From positions 559,082 through 623,081 of the forward strand of contig CAMPET010000013.1 in the NCBI GenBank assembly GCA_946803715.1: a stretch of DNA of 64,000 bases, in the 5' to 3' direction. This stretch comes from Beroe ovata (lineage: Eukaryota; Ctenophora; Nuda; Beroida; Beroidae). How positions within the stretch are numbered: the stretch's first letter is position 1; each line of letters opens with the position of its first letter. A program made the position numbers and the translations under genes. The notes beneath the pieces are model-generated. The model was not told the origin of the DNA. It saw only the letters and a program-made list of their open reading frames with translations, and searched no databases. Below, piece by piece: positions 38,301 to 48,298 of this stretch.

Positions 38301-41300
38301 AGGATTCCACCCTACTTCTGCCTCCTCTCGAGCAATGCTGACAGCGCTTTACTGTTGACAGAAAGTGTCAATCTCTTTATTCCACCTGTTTTGATTAACT
38401 CTTTTGACACAATATGCAGTGCCGATGAACTATCGAAGGAAGAAGTTAATATCACCGAATTTAGTTGATATCGGGATTAATATCACTTAAGATGTTAGAG
38501 TTGTTTGAAGGAGAATTTCAATGATTTCAACAGCTGTCCTAGAAGCCGTGACTATCCCTCAACATACGTGCTAATTCATCATCTGTAGCTGTAATTCAGC
38601 GTGATTCGCTATTGTCTGGAAACTGCATCTTCCTAATTCTGCCAATCATCAACTGTAGCTGCTGTCGAGTTGCTATTTGGTGATTGATCGGTCAACTAAT
38701 TCGGGTAAATCGTAGATGATGCATCACGACATATAATCAACTTTGGTTCAAATACCCACCCTTCCTCCGATAGTATAGACACAGCAAACTCTCTGACTCA
38801 TCGTCATGTGTCACAGTAGTTATAGGATAATGTAGCCATGGTTACTATACCAGTATCTATACGCTTATCACATTGACACCACTTCTATCTCCAAAGTGAC
38901 ACCACACTAACCAAACTGTTCACTTCCCATCTATTCCAGGAGTCAGTGCTTCTCTCGAGTACGAACCCACCAAAGACGGAAAAAAGAAGATGATCAAGCC
39001 CCAGAGATCTGGTGCGGCTAGCATGTTTGAGTTTGAGACCAGTGCCTCACCCAAGAAGTCAATCCGACCTGGTACTGACGGTCGCAGCTTCCTGGAACAC
39101 GCTGAGGTGAAGTACACGAGGGAGGAGATAGAATCTGATATTCGGGAGGGAGACTTCTTCTCTTTCCGTGATCAGGCTGCCATCCGACAGCTTGAGATGC
39201 CTGTCGATGACAGGTGGGTTCCCTCAACAAACCAGGAACTGTTTATTGTATGATGCTTTGACATCTTGATACCTATTTTTCAGGCATGATATTTTAAGCA
39301 CAACTCATTTTTCCACTTTGAAACGAATTCCATCGATATTCGATCTCCCCCTATCAGATTGCCAACTCCTCTGTTCTCACCACCCGATACTCCCGACTCA
39401 ATCCCCGACTCGCTGGCACCGACACCTGTCAGCAAGCTCTTCCTGTCTGACACCTTCCAGGACATCAGAGAGGACTGGCTCAACACTAACCCTGACCAAA
39501 TGATATCACTCACTCAGGTTTGTAGATCAAATGTGTCACGACCACTTTGCAGGTTCTTGAAGAAAAGTCTGAATCTTGTACCCCATCGATACAATTACCC
39601 TCTTAATCCGCCACCAGAATTTGTCAACTGTCCTGTTTGATATTTCTCATGATACCAGAAAAATATCGGCGCCTGCACGACCGATTATTCTATTATTAGA
39701 ACAAGTCTGTAGTACTTCAATATCCATCCTATGAAATACACTACGTAGCGGAGATTTAATCTCGGCGAGCTTTCTGTTGAACCGTTTAGACTTTAGCGGC
39801 GTTTAAATAGTTATATCAGGTGGACTGCCAAAACTTCCGTGTAAACTCTATCAGCTATCAGTATCTGAGAGTACCATCCATGGGGGCGATGAAAATCACA
39901 GAAATCTTAATAACAAAATATCTAGCCTCTGTCACGATGTTCATGATCCATGGTGACAATTCCCACGACTTGCAGGAGTCTGTTCCCGGAACCAGGAAAC
40001 AGAAAGTCCAGCTCCACCCAGGTGATATCAGGTTCAATGACGCCGGAGACTACGATGCCAAAGACTTCAGGGGGGAGAAAGTTCAACTTGACACATATGG
40101 ACTCCAACACCAAGAAAAAGGTATACGAATTCGCTTAGATCAGTTGCATAGACTGAACGAAATGAATCAAATCTCCCGTCTCATACTTTCGGTAAACGTT
40201 CTGAAAATTGTGAGTATTATCATCCCTAGAATTGTTTGGAGAACGAACGCATGTCGTGAGTCCCGGGGGAATTGTAGAGCGGGAGCAGTTTTACCGAACC
40301 ATGCAAAGTCTGAAGACAGGAGGAATGAAGGAGGAAAAGGAGGAGGAGGAGAAGTTGATCACGTTTAGTGAGAAGATGGGTCAGTTGAGGAAGGAGAAGG
40401 ACAAGCAGGAGGAATTCTTCAGACCGATGAGAGAGCACGTCGGAGAAGCTGATATCCAGGGCATGGGATTTGATGCCCGTGAGTTCAGATCTTCTCTGTT
40501 TAGATCTTTGCTGTTTAGATGTTTGTTAGAAGCTATTCATGCAATTCCACCTGGGAGAGTGTTACGTATGATATTTTTACACTGCCACAGGTCTCAATGT
40601 TCTATTTGTCCACCATTTCTCATTTCAGCACCGCAACGGAGACTCCGGAAGTCTGTGGAGTACGAGCCCGGGCAGAAACCCAACAAGTACGAGCAGCAAG
40701 TGAAGTACAAGGAGACTGAGGAGTATGAACCTGGGCAGAAACCCAAGGGCAAGGGAAAGGGAAAGCAGAAGAAGCTGAAGCCAGTGGCTGAGGTGGATGA
40801 ATCATTCTACAACAGATCGTTCAGAATGGCCCAGGAAAAGGAGATACAGCAGCATGGAGAGGAGGGAGAGATGTCATTTAGAGACAAGCTCAAGAAGAGG
40901 GAGTACAATAGAGCACCGGTAGCTGCAGGACTCGCTGAGATGAAGCCTGCCGATGAGGATATCTTTGATTTGCTCGACAGAGCGTCCCAGGAAACCCGTA
41001 GAGTTGGAACCAGGAGCAAGTTCGCCTCCTCAAACCAGGCTCCAGCTCTGATATCCACCAAGGGCAGTTTTGCTGGGATAGGCGGAGGTTCTGGATCGTT
41101 CAGAGAACTGGGATGGCAGTCGTACTATGACTACGATGAGGACGATCTCATTGACTATGAGTATCAGGAAATCAAACAGGATGAGGATATGGATCTGATG
41201 ACCTTCAGGGAGAGACTGCAGAAGAGATGTGGGGTCGCTGTTCACGATGTAAGTTTCAGACAAAAATGTTTATCCTCTATATTTCCCCATTATTCAATAA

Positions 41301-44300
41301 GCTCTTCCCTCTATCTAGTCTCTCTGTCTCTACTCTCTAACAGCATCTTGTTACTTGTACTTGTACTTGTTTTGCACACAGGGTGTAGAAGTAACACCTG
41401 CCACCAACGATACCCGGACTTACCTGGAGTCTCCTGTGCCTGTTGCTAACAGGTCTCACGAGACCGAGGAGAAGATAAAGCACAAGATGGATAAGAACAA
41501 GGCTGGACGATACTGTGAGTGTGATGAGAGCTGGTTGTCGTTTATCTTGTACCCTTTCTACGCTGGGAAACCCATCATTTCAATCCCCGGGATCTGTAAA
41601 ATTATCTATTTATGCCCACTTGATTTCCAGATGATGATGGTATTGATATGGTGAGCCCAAACCAACTGGTTGATGAGGCACTGGACAGAGGATTCAAGAG
41701 CGGAGCTGGGAGTAAGAAAGCGAGCAGACAGAAGCAAATCCGAGAGGAGGATGAGAACGAGTCAGAGGACGAGATAAGTCGGGAGAAGAAAGAGGCTGCG
41801 AGGAAGCATTACGGTATGCGTCGGTCACCTAGCCAGGATGATGTTGCTATCACCAAACAGCGGATCAAGGCAGAGGCAAAGGCAGGAGCAACGACTACAA
41901 CTACAAAAACAACAACTACGAAAACAACCGGTGTTAAATTCGGAGACAAAGAATCAGCGTCGTCACCAGGTTTGTTTTTCACAAATTGAGGACTAGATCG
42001 ATTACTTACTTTTTAGAAATGATGTTATGAAGTTTAATCGAGCATCACGAGGCAATATTTCCGAACCTTCTTCAAGTTTACTCTTTCTTCCTAAAGCATC
42101 CTATTTCTGCTTGCACCCTTCATTTACATTGTCAAATCCTCTAAAACAGGCCTGCATGGAATTGTGAACATGAATCGTTTCTCCATGGGTCTTAATGATT
42201 TGTTTCTGTCGGTGTTGATGCATGCAGGATTTCTTCTCTGGCCATTGCATGGATAAGCTTCGCATGAGATGTGTGCATGGAGGTAGTGATATACGTCGAT
42301 AGATTGAAGAGTTAAGAACACATCTTTCTCAGATGAGACATACAAGTTTGGTTTCGACCACACTAAAGCAGTTGGGGTTGATTCGCAGGATGCAGGTTCG
42401 TTGTGAACCAAGACAAAGAATTTCTTTGTTTTTGTCGATATCCCCTTCTTAAACCTCATTAAATCTCTTGTTGCCTGCATGCATATCGCATGATCAAGTG
42501 GCCCTTCGAGAAGGTTTTCTGAAGTGTCATCCCTCGCTCACAAATTAATAGCTCAGTGTCACTCGACAACTTTGAAGTTTTCTAATTCTTGATCTTCGAT
42601 CTCCTGCCTCCCTCATGGCGCCTTCTTCTACGACTATAGTGTTGCTCAAACCTTTCGATCCAGAACTACGTGATTCAACAGAATAAAGACTTTCAATCAA
42701 TTCCATCTCCCAAATCAAGAAGCGATCAATTTCTAGCAAATTTTGATCCGGATGGAAAGCACTTTTTACCTCCCTTCTGACAAGAGCAGCGTTTCATCCC
42801 GAGCACAGCACAAGCAAGCACTTAAACCCGAGGTTTTGCCACACTGCACCGTGTTGCTATGTTACAGCTGTTGTCGGTGATGGGGAAGTGAGAATGAAGA
42901 GCAGTCATGGTGAGTTCATATCTAGATCCGGAGTGGGCACTGCAGAGACCACCAAGAGGAGTAGTACCAACTATCCTGCGTTTACCACTAGGTCCACACC
43001 AGAGCATGAGAAACAAGGTATAGGGATGTCATGACATGAGTCATTGTGCAGCGTACGGTCAGACGCTTCTTTTCATGGAATGATATACGGCTCACTTCAT
43101 GAAATCTTCAATTTACATGTTACAATATCATCCAATTCGAGCAATTGCTAACTTATTGCTGTTTTCAGTAAGTGAAGAGGCTGATCTAAACTGGAATCTT
43201 GACCGAAGTCATGTTCAGAGTGGGTCAAAATGTAAGTTAACCTGTACTGTTTTGGGTTGTTGTTCGTTGTTTTTCTCAATCCTGTGATTGAGAATTCATC
43301 ATGGAATTCATCATGTGACAATGATTCACTTTCAGCAAAGAAACCAGCTTCAGCGATCTTTGACCGTGAGTAAAAACTATCATCATGTGAATGCTTGTTC
43401 CATTATTTTCCAATAGAATACACAAGCACACCATCGCTTTCTTCCACAATCCACATCCCACTCCTCCCTTCAGAGTCGCGAGATAACGACGACGACAGTC
43501 CCTTCCTTCCTCCCATCACACCAAAGAAGAAGCAGACACAACCGACATCCAAGTCATTTGTCGTGAGCAAGGAAATTGCCACGCAGATAACAGCCGACGC
43601 TCTCGTACCACAACAGCCAATGGGAGACTACTGGGTCAACAAGGACACCATTCTGGACAGATCTGACCCCTATGCTGACGTTGCTCTCAGGGTATGTGGT
43701 GTATGATCAGCGAGGGCAGTTACTGCTGCTATTATTCTTGCTATTCAATTTCCGTGTGTGTGTATGTGTGTGTGTTAGGCTAGCCCATTCTGTGGACAAC
43801 TGTCATTTGTATCTCCCGTATAACCCCCGATTGCTCTTTGCCGGGAATGCTCGTTATCTGTTCTATGTGATTGCTCCCTGTCTGTGATTGATCGTAACAC
43901 TAACCGCTACTTTCCGGGTCAAATACCGCTTGCCCACTGATTAAATAGTGTTTAGATACCGACCGGAGCGCAGACTGCTGATATGATGGACCGACCAGCC
44001 ACATATCGGACCACTATGACAGAGAGCTCGTTTTACGGAGGTTACGAACAGCAACAACAACGTCAAGAGACTTACACAAAGTATGTCTTGCGGATGTATA
44101 ACTGTATTTCCCTTACAATACTGGGCAATACTGGGCATCTGTTATTATCAATACCCCTCCTTACTATCCCACCCCCTTTGGTTCCATTCCTCTCTGATAA
44201 ACTCTTTCCGTTCAGACCAAGGTTCGAGAGACTGTCCGATGGGGAGGAGGACAAACCTGACGTTTATTCTAGACTGAGTGACGCCAAGGCATACAAACAG

Positions 44301-45215
44301 AGCGGCCAGGCTGTTGACGTGTGGGCACAGCGAACAGGTAATGACTGAATCAGTCAACTCTCAATCAGTCACTGATTGGCAGTTACATCTATCAATTTCT
44401 TCCTTTCGATATCGGACATGAAGATTACCTAATCGACCTCTCTCATCTCAGATATCAGCTTCACTGTTCTCCTGTACCTGAAGAAAAACCTCGGGATCAA
44501 CTGGAAGAGGGCCGGCCAGTACCTCGGTGTGTCTCGTGAGAGACTGAGGAGGATTGAGGAGGTTGGTATCGCGAGTGCTCGACCTGGTATGGAGAAACTC
44601 GCTCAGGATATGCTCTTCGAGTGGGCGGAGAAGGATCCCCAGCCGACAGTTGCCAAGTTGTGTGCAGCTCTTGAGGCGGCTGATCTGTCAAAGTTAGCAC
44701 AGGGCGTCATGGACAAAGTTAACAAGGAGAAGATGCCACCTAAGAAAACAAAGAAGACCCGGACATCACGCAAGATTGATCCTGCTGTGAAAGTTCCAGT
44801 GTCCGAGGAGACGATCCCGTACCGCGTGATGGTCTACCTCAAGGATAATCTGGGTGAGAGCTGGAAAGACCTGGCTGTCTGCCTGAAAGTTCCCAGTCCT
44901 CGTATCAAGAGTATCGAGGCTGATGCTTGGCAGGTTTGTTCACAACTTGTCACTGTCAGTGTCACACAATCACATTCAAAAGTACCTGATAGTTCTACTG
45001 ATTTTGCCATTTTCATACTGTAGTCTGATTCACAATTTCGCCAGGTGGAGAAGATGGCATACTATATGCTTCACGAGTGGAGGCAGAGAGAGAAGGAGAA
45101 TGCTACTGTGGACAAACTGATCGAGGCTCTGGAGCGAGCTCAATGCAAGAAACTCGTGAAAGGTGTACAGGCAAGGTGCCAGAGTTATCATTTCAGAGTG
45201 TCAGCTGCCAGCTAA
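32316..45215 (+). CDS. Unrecognised protein: pseudo-metzincin metalloprotease domain plus two death domains
   Basis: Exons: 32316-32576, 32937-33095, 34039-34227, 34414-34587, 34762-34885, 34990-35126, 35316-35482, 36722-36912, 37129-37227, 37351-37449, 38940-39213, 39358-39517, 39976-40120, 40230-40478, 40629-41248, 41382-41514, 41631-41969, 42333-42395 (probable), 42868-43017, 43169-43231, 43336-43365, 43474-43691, 43956-44080, 44216-44337, 44452-44933, 45045-45215. Phases agree; about 1,647 aa. Residues 25-45 are repeats of type SLARTG. Residues 53-200 are a beta-rich region that may be UPA-like (LPKCLQFDISLESYN). Residues 240-404 are a metzincin zinc-protease domain: WHRLPQLLVKF, IGTDAEDVPDDKPTM, RRVLHQFGHALGLYHEYE and the Met-turn LSIMTQ. 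The catalytic Glu is Gln336 (CAG at 35088). Then come an acidic stretch, about 1,000 residues of charged, probably disordered linker, and two death domains (about 1431-1515, with INWKRAGQYLGVSRERLRRIEE; about 1551-1640, with ESWKDLAVCLKVPSPRIKSIE). The death domains suggest an intracellular signalling scaffold; enzyme activity is doubtful. Either ATG 32316 or 32331 may be the start. Confidence 0.82.
37808..38074 (-). CDS. Small secreted or membrane protein, nested antisense in intron 10 of the death-domain gene
   Basis: An 88-codon single-exon ORF on the minus strand lies wholly inside the intron 37450-38939. It begins MNCSKHMAVLMLLITLAAVSA, a convincing signal peptide with a likely cleavage after VSA. 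A very acidic linker (GDEDDFMDLDEVADKVEEEGEK) follows, then a hydrophobic C-terminus (FPPLGVVMFGVTSAFIVAGW) that could be a membrane segment. The frame is open for 30 codons upstream, to a further ATG at 38164. I do not recognise a family. The ordered signal-linker-tail layout and its charged composition argue against a random ORF, but no splice or promoter evidence supports it. Confidence 0.42.
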   Translation of the reverse strand: MNCSKHMAVLMLLITLAAVSAENQQQYAARERRNQPVTGDEDDFMDLDEVADKVEEEGEKNGAGSQFPPLGVVMFGVTSAFIVAGWRW

Positions 45216-45308
45216 ATCATAAGTCCATTTGACTATGAGAATGAGTGCCAACCTATGCATTTGTAAATTACTGATTTTAAGAATAAGAGATGTTTCAGAT
45301 TCGCGAAC

Positions 45309-45314
45309 AATAAA
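45309..45314 (+). terminator. AATAAA poly(A) signal, candidate for the death-domain gene
   Basis: Canonical hexamer 94 bp past the stop codon at 45213-45215. Confidence 0.55.
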
Positions 45315-45600
45315 ACTGTTAGCTTGTAGCTAAATGTACCGGTACGTGTTACAAACTCTCCAACTTGAACTAATGGAAACAATATTGTTAGTTTAACTTT
45401 GTCTTTATGTGTTGTTCTACTTCTATCTTTAAGAGTAAGTTTGATATACGGATGCCGCCATAGTGATAGTTTGCCGGATGTTATATTGTTATCTGTCCAC
45501 AGTTTCTTGCGCACAAGAGGCACTTCAATATGAGTATGACAGTCCTACTCCTGTCTGCAGTCGAGTCTGGCGATGCTAGACCGTTCGTCCGCTCAACCGC

Positions 45601-45891
45601 TGATCTTGCAGTTGCCGGATGTTATCTGTCCACTGTTTCTTGCGCGCGCGCACACACACCTTCATCAAACTCAAAGGCCGAAACAGGCCTGTTTTGTTCC
45701 CGCGCTGCGTGACCCAAATACTCCGCGCGCGCTGCGCGTCGATCCTTTCTACGACTTTTCAGTTCACTGAGTAGAACAGGGGCGCGCAACGTGTGCACAG
45801 CCTGTTTCGGCCTTCGATGAAGCTGAAGGTCAAAGGCTAGGTGCGCGCGAGCAAGAAACAGTGGACAGATAACATACGGCAACGCTGATCA
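45601..45891. mobile_element. GC-rich foldback element with about 43-bp inverted arms
   Basis: The left arm at 45611-45653 (GTTGCCGGATGTTATCTGTC and on) is matched in reverse complement by 45841-45883 with only two or three mismatches. Outer TGATC-like ends extend it to about 45601 and 45891. The interior carries CGCGCGCG runs and a second inverted pair, GGCCGAAACAGG at 45676-45687 and CCTGTTTCGGCC at 45803-45814. A partial copy of the arm lies at about 45472-45525. No transposase is present: a MITE or foldback type of non-autonomous element is the best description. Confidence 0.65.
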
Positions 45892-46077
45892 TGATGTGTT
45901 ATGCAAGCCGCCAATTCATTAGCGGCTCGGATTCGATTCTGGATTCATCGATTGTTCTTGTTTCCACGCGCGCTGTGCGGCAGTGCGGGCCCGGCTAGTA
46001 GTACTCGGCTGCATGTGCATTTACGATACATTTCACTTAATTCAGTGTTCAAATCACAGAGTAGAATATGGCCAACA

Positions 46078-46205
46078 TGTGCACACGTTGCGCGCCCCTG
46101 TTGTACTCAGTGAACTAAAAAGTCGTAGAATGTAGAACCACGGAGACGCACAGCGCGGCGCGCGCGCGGAGTATTTGGGTCACGCCGCGCAGCGCGGGAA
46201 CAGGC
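46078..46205. repeat. Inverted copy of the foldback element interior
   Basis: Reverse complement of the 45694-45801 sequence: GTGCACACGTTGCGCGCCCC, then AGTCGTAGAA, CGCGCGGAGTATTTGGGTCACGC in type, and CGCGGGAACAGGCC. Together with 45694-45801 it makes a large inverted repeat separated by about 275 bp. Confidence 0.65.
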
Positions 46206-46250
46206 CAACTGCAACATGAACACAAACGGTCAAAAGGTACTGTGCGCACG

Positions 46251-46374
46251 ATTGTTGTCAGATTTTACCAGATCTGGTTTTGGTTTCTCGCGCTTGCAAG
46301 CCTTCACATTTCATTCTGGCCTTAGATGAAGGCGCGCGCGCGAAAACAGAGGTCAAATAAAATCTGACAACACG
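46251..46374. repeat. Second, smaller foldback element
   Basis: TTGTCAGATTTTA at about 46255-46267 is the exact reverse complement of TAAAATCTGACAA at 46358-46370. A CGCGCGCG core and an AGATCTGG palindrome lie between the arms. Same general design as the neighbouring element, but different arm sequence. Confidence 0.55.
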
Positions 46375-46596
46375 ATCATCCATCAACAATACAAAATACA
46401 AATCTTGAACGCGCGCGTGCCTTTATTGTGCAGTGTGCACAAAAGCATGTTTTCGTCTCAGTAAGCTGGCGAGTAAAACAAAATAAGTAACAGGTGCAAA
46501 ATTCGCGTAATTGCGCACCCCGGCTCCATATCGATTATTGAATTTTGCTCTTTCATCTGACCAAGTACTGAATAGGGAAGAAACTCAGAAAAGTTT

Positions 46597-46670
46597 GGGA
46601 TTGACCGGGGCTTGAACCCAGAACCTCAGGAATCGGGCTTGTTGCTCTACCAATTGAGCTACCAATCTTA
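46597..46670 (-). pseudogene. tRNA-derived sequence (SINE head or tRNA pseudogene)
   Basis: Read on the minus strand it has a box A (TAGCTCAATTGGTAGAGC), a box B (GGTTCAAGCCC), a closed T arm (CTGGG/CCCGG around TTCAAGC), a GCTC/GAGC D stem and a 6-of-7 pairable acceptor stem. The anticodon stem pairs poorly (about 3 of 5), position 33 is C rather than T, and the apparent CGA anticodon lacks the long variable arm expected of a serine tRNA. A functional tRNA is therefore unlikely; a SINE promoter or decayed tRNA fits better. Confidence 0.55.
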
Positions 46671-47624
46671 AGCCAAGATCAGCCCGTGTATGATGTGTGT
46701 TCCCTTGGCTGTCGTACAGCAGGGTGTACGATGTGTGTGTGTATGGTGTGTGTGGGTGTGTCTGACATTAATCTTGCAGTGAAGGATATAAACAGAATTG
46801 CTTCGTATCCTATTATATTCCTTGTTATAATCCTTGCCTGCGAGAAATGGGGTCAAATTTGACCACACACGAATTAAATTCTAAAGAGGTCAGATGACCT
46901 GATGAAATATGGCATCTGACAATGTCGTCTGTGATTTTGTAGGATTATTCCCTACCCCAACTGGCAGGATTTTATCCCTGGCAAGGGTGCAATCTTGATT
47001 GTGCGGCGCGATCATAGGAAAAACCCCACAACTGTGGATTTGATCTAATTGACTCTGTCACACTCAATACCAGTCTAAAGCCTGCAATCATGCATCTGAA
47101 AACTTAAGGGTTTTCATGGGTATCCCAGCTTTTGTGAAATCATCCCAAATAGCCCCACCCCACCCTACACTTTTTAAAGGATCTTTACAGGATATTGTTC
47201 CTTGTGCTCACAAAAAGGAGCTTGTTGTTAGATTTATTAATAAATCAATTGTGGTTGAAATACCATGATATCTAAAACCATATGACATTCGGGCATTATT
47301 GACTAGAGAGCCACAAATCCTGCTTCTTGAGTTGGGTGCTATAGACACCACTTCTTCGGTTGGGAACAGTAGACATTACTTCTCTTGTTGGCGGCTTGGG
47401 ATATTACTTCTCAAGTTGGGGCTACAGCTAGTTCTTCATGATTTGGAAACTATAGCTATTACTTCATGATTTGGAAGCTATAGGAACATTTCTTCAGTGT
47501 GCAGCTACAGGCTGAACATCTGATACTTTCAGCACAACCTTGATTGGTATGAGCTGCCCAGCTTTGGGTGTAGCCTCCAACCCTGAGCATGGCATGATGG
47601 CTGTCTTCTCTCTGACACAAGAGG

Positions 47625-47673
47625 ACACAGGAGCACCGAGCAGGTCTTGTAGACCTGCTCGGTGCTCCTGTGT
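47625..47673. repeat. Perfect hairpin, 23-bp arms with a 3-nt loop
   Basis: 47625-47647 (ending GAGCACCGAGCAGGTCT) is exactly reverse-complementary to 47651-47673 (AGACCTGCTCGGTGCTCCTG and on), with only TGT between. The perfect pairing is the reason for the minus-strand ORF seen here, which I do not regard as a gene. Confidence 0.9.
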
Positions 47674-48298
47674 TGCACTATCCAGCTCAGCTCCAAATAT
47701 GAAAACATATGATGACGTTTTTAGAGTGGTTATCTGTCTGAACAACACCCTTCACCATAGCAGTTGTCCTTCTCTCCCTTTTGAGCACTTGTTCTCCACC
47801 ACACTGGCACACTACGTGGTCGGATGAAGCATGGATTAAATATCCTTACCACCACTGGCTTGATTGCTTAAAACCTTTCATTCCTGTCATTGGCTTTACG
47901 GCTTATGAAAGTGAAGTGAAACCCTTGGAAATATGAATTATATGTACCACTTCTTGACTTATTACGAGTATGTTGGGAGTTAGGCGTACTACTTCTTAAT
48001 AAGATGCTGTAGATGTTACTTCTTGAGTTAGGAGTCACAATAAGGTAGCTGCCGGTATAATTCTTCTGTTGGGATCTACAGATGCCATCCCTTAGGTAAG
48101 AAACCACCACTTTAGTTACAAACACCACTTGAATTAGGAGCTCAACATAGTTGACGAACTTTTTTTCACTCTGCCAAAATTTCGCTGCTTATTTTGAGAA
48201 TTCAATTGTGTACTGTAAATGCAAATTTATACGATCAAAATGAAGAGGGCCATGGTTTATTTAGGTTATAGATATTCAACTATCTTGCCCAGGCATGT

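Larger units (their letters stand above)
45216..48298. other. Repeat-rich intergenic region
   Basis: About 3.1 kb without a supported gene. It holds GC-rich foldback repeats (45.5-46.4 kb), a tRNA-derived sequence (46.6 kb), a short GT repeat near 46731-46760, a perfect hairpin (47.6 kb), and degenerate tandem sequence of about 30-40 bp units reading like ACTTCTTGAGTTGG(G)A at 47320-47500 and 47940-48130. The base composition and density of CGCG runs differ sharply from the flanking genes. Confidence 0.65.

Noticed and set aside
42124-42480. 118-codon minus-strand ORF inside the death-domain gene
   Set aside because: It overlaps a probable plus-strand exon (42333-42395) and has no recognisable feature.
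46597-46670. Functional tRNA gene
   Set aside because: Anticodon stem mispaired, C at position 33 and an anticodon inconsistent with the arm structure.
47625-47673. microRNA precursor
   Set aside because: Perfect 23-bp stem with a 3-nt loop is too short and too tightly looped for Drosha/Dicer-type precursors; small-RNA data could change this view.
47494-47748. 84-codon minus-strand ORF (and plus-strand partner)
   Set aside because: Both run through the perfect hairpin and have no family resemblance; the region is repeat-rich.
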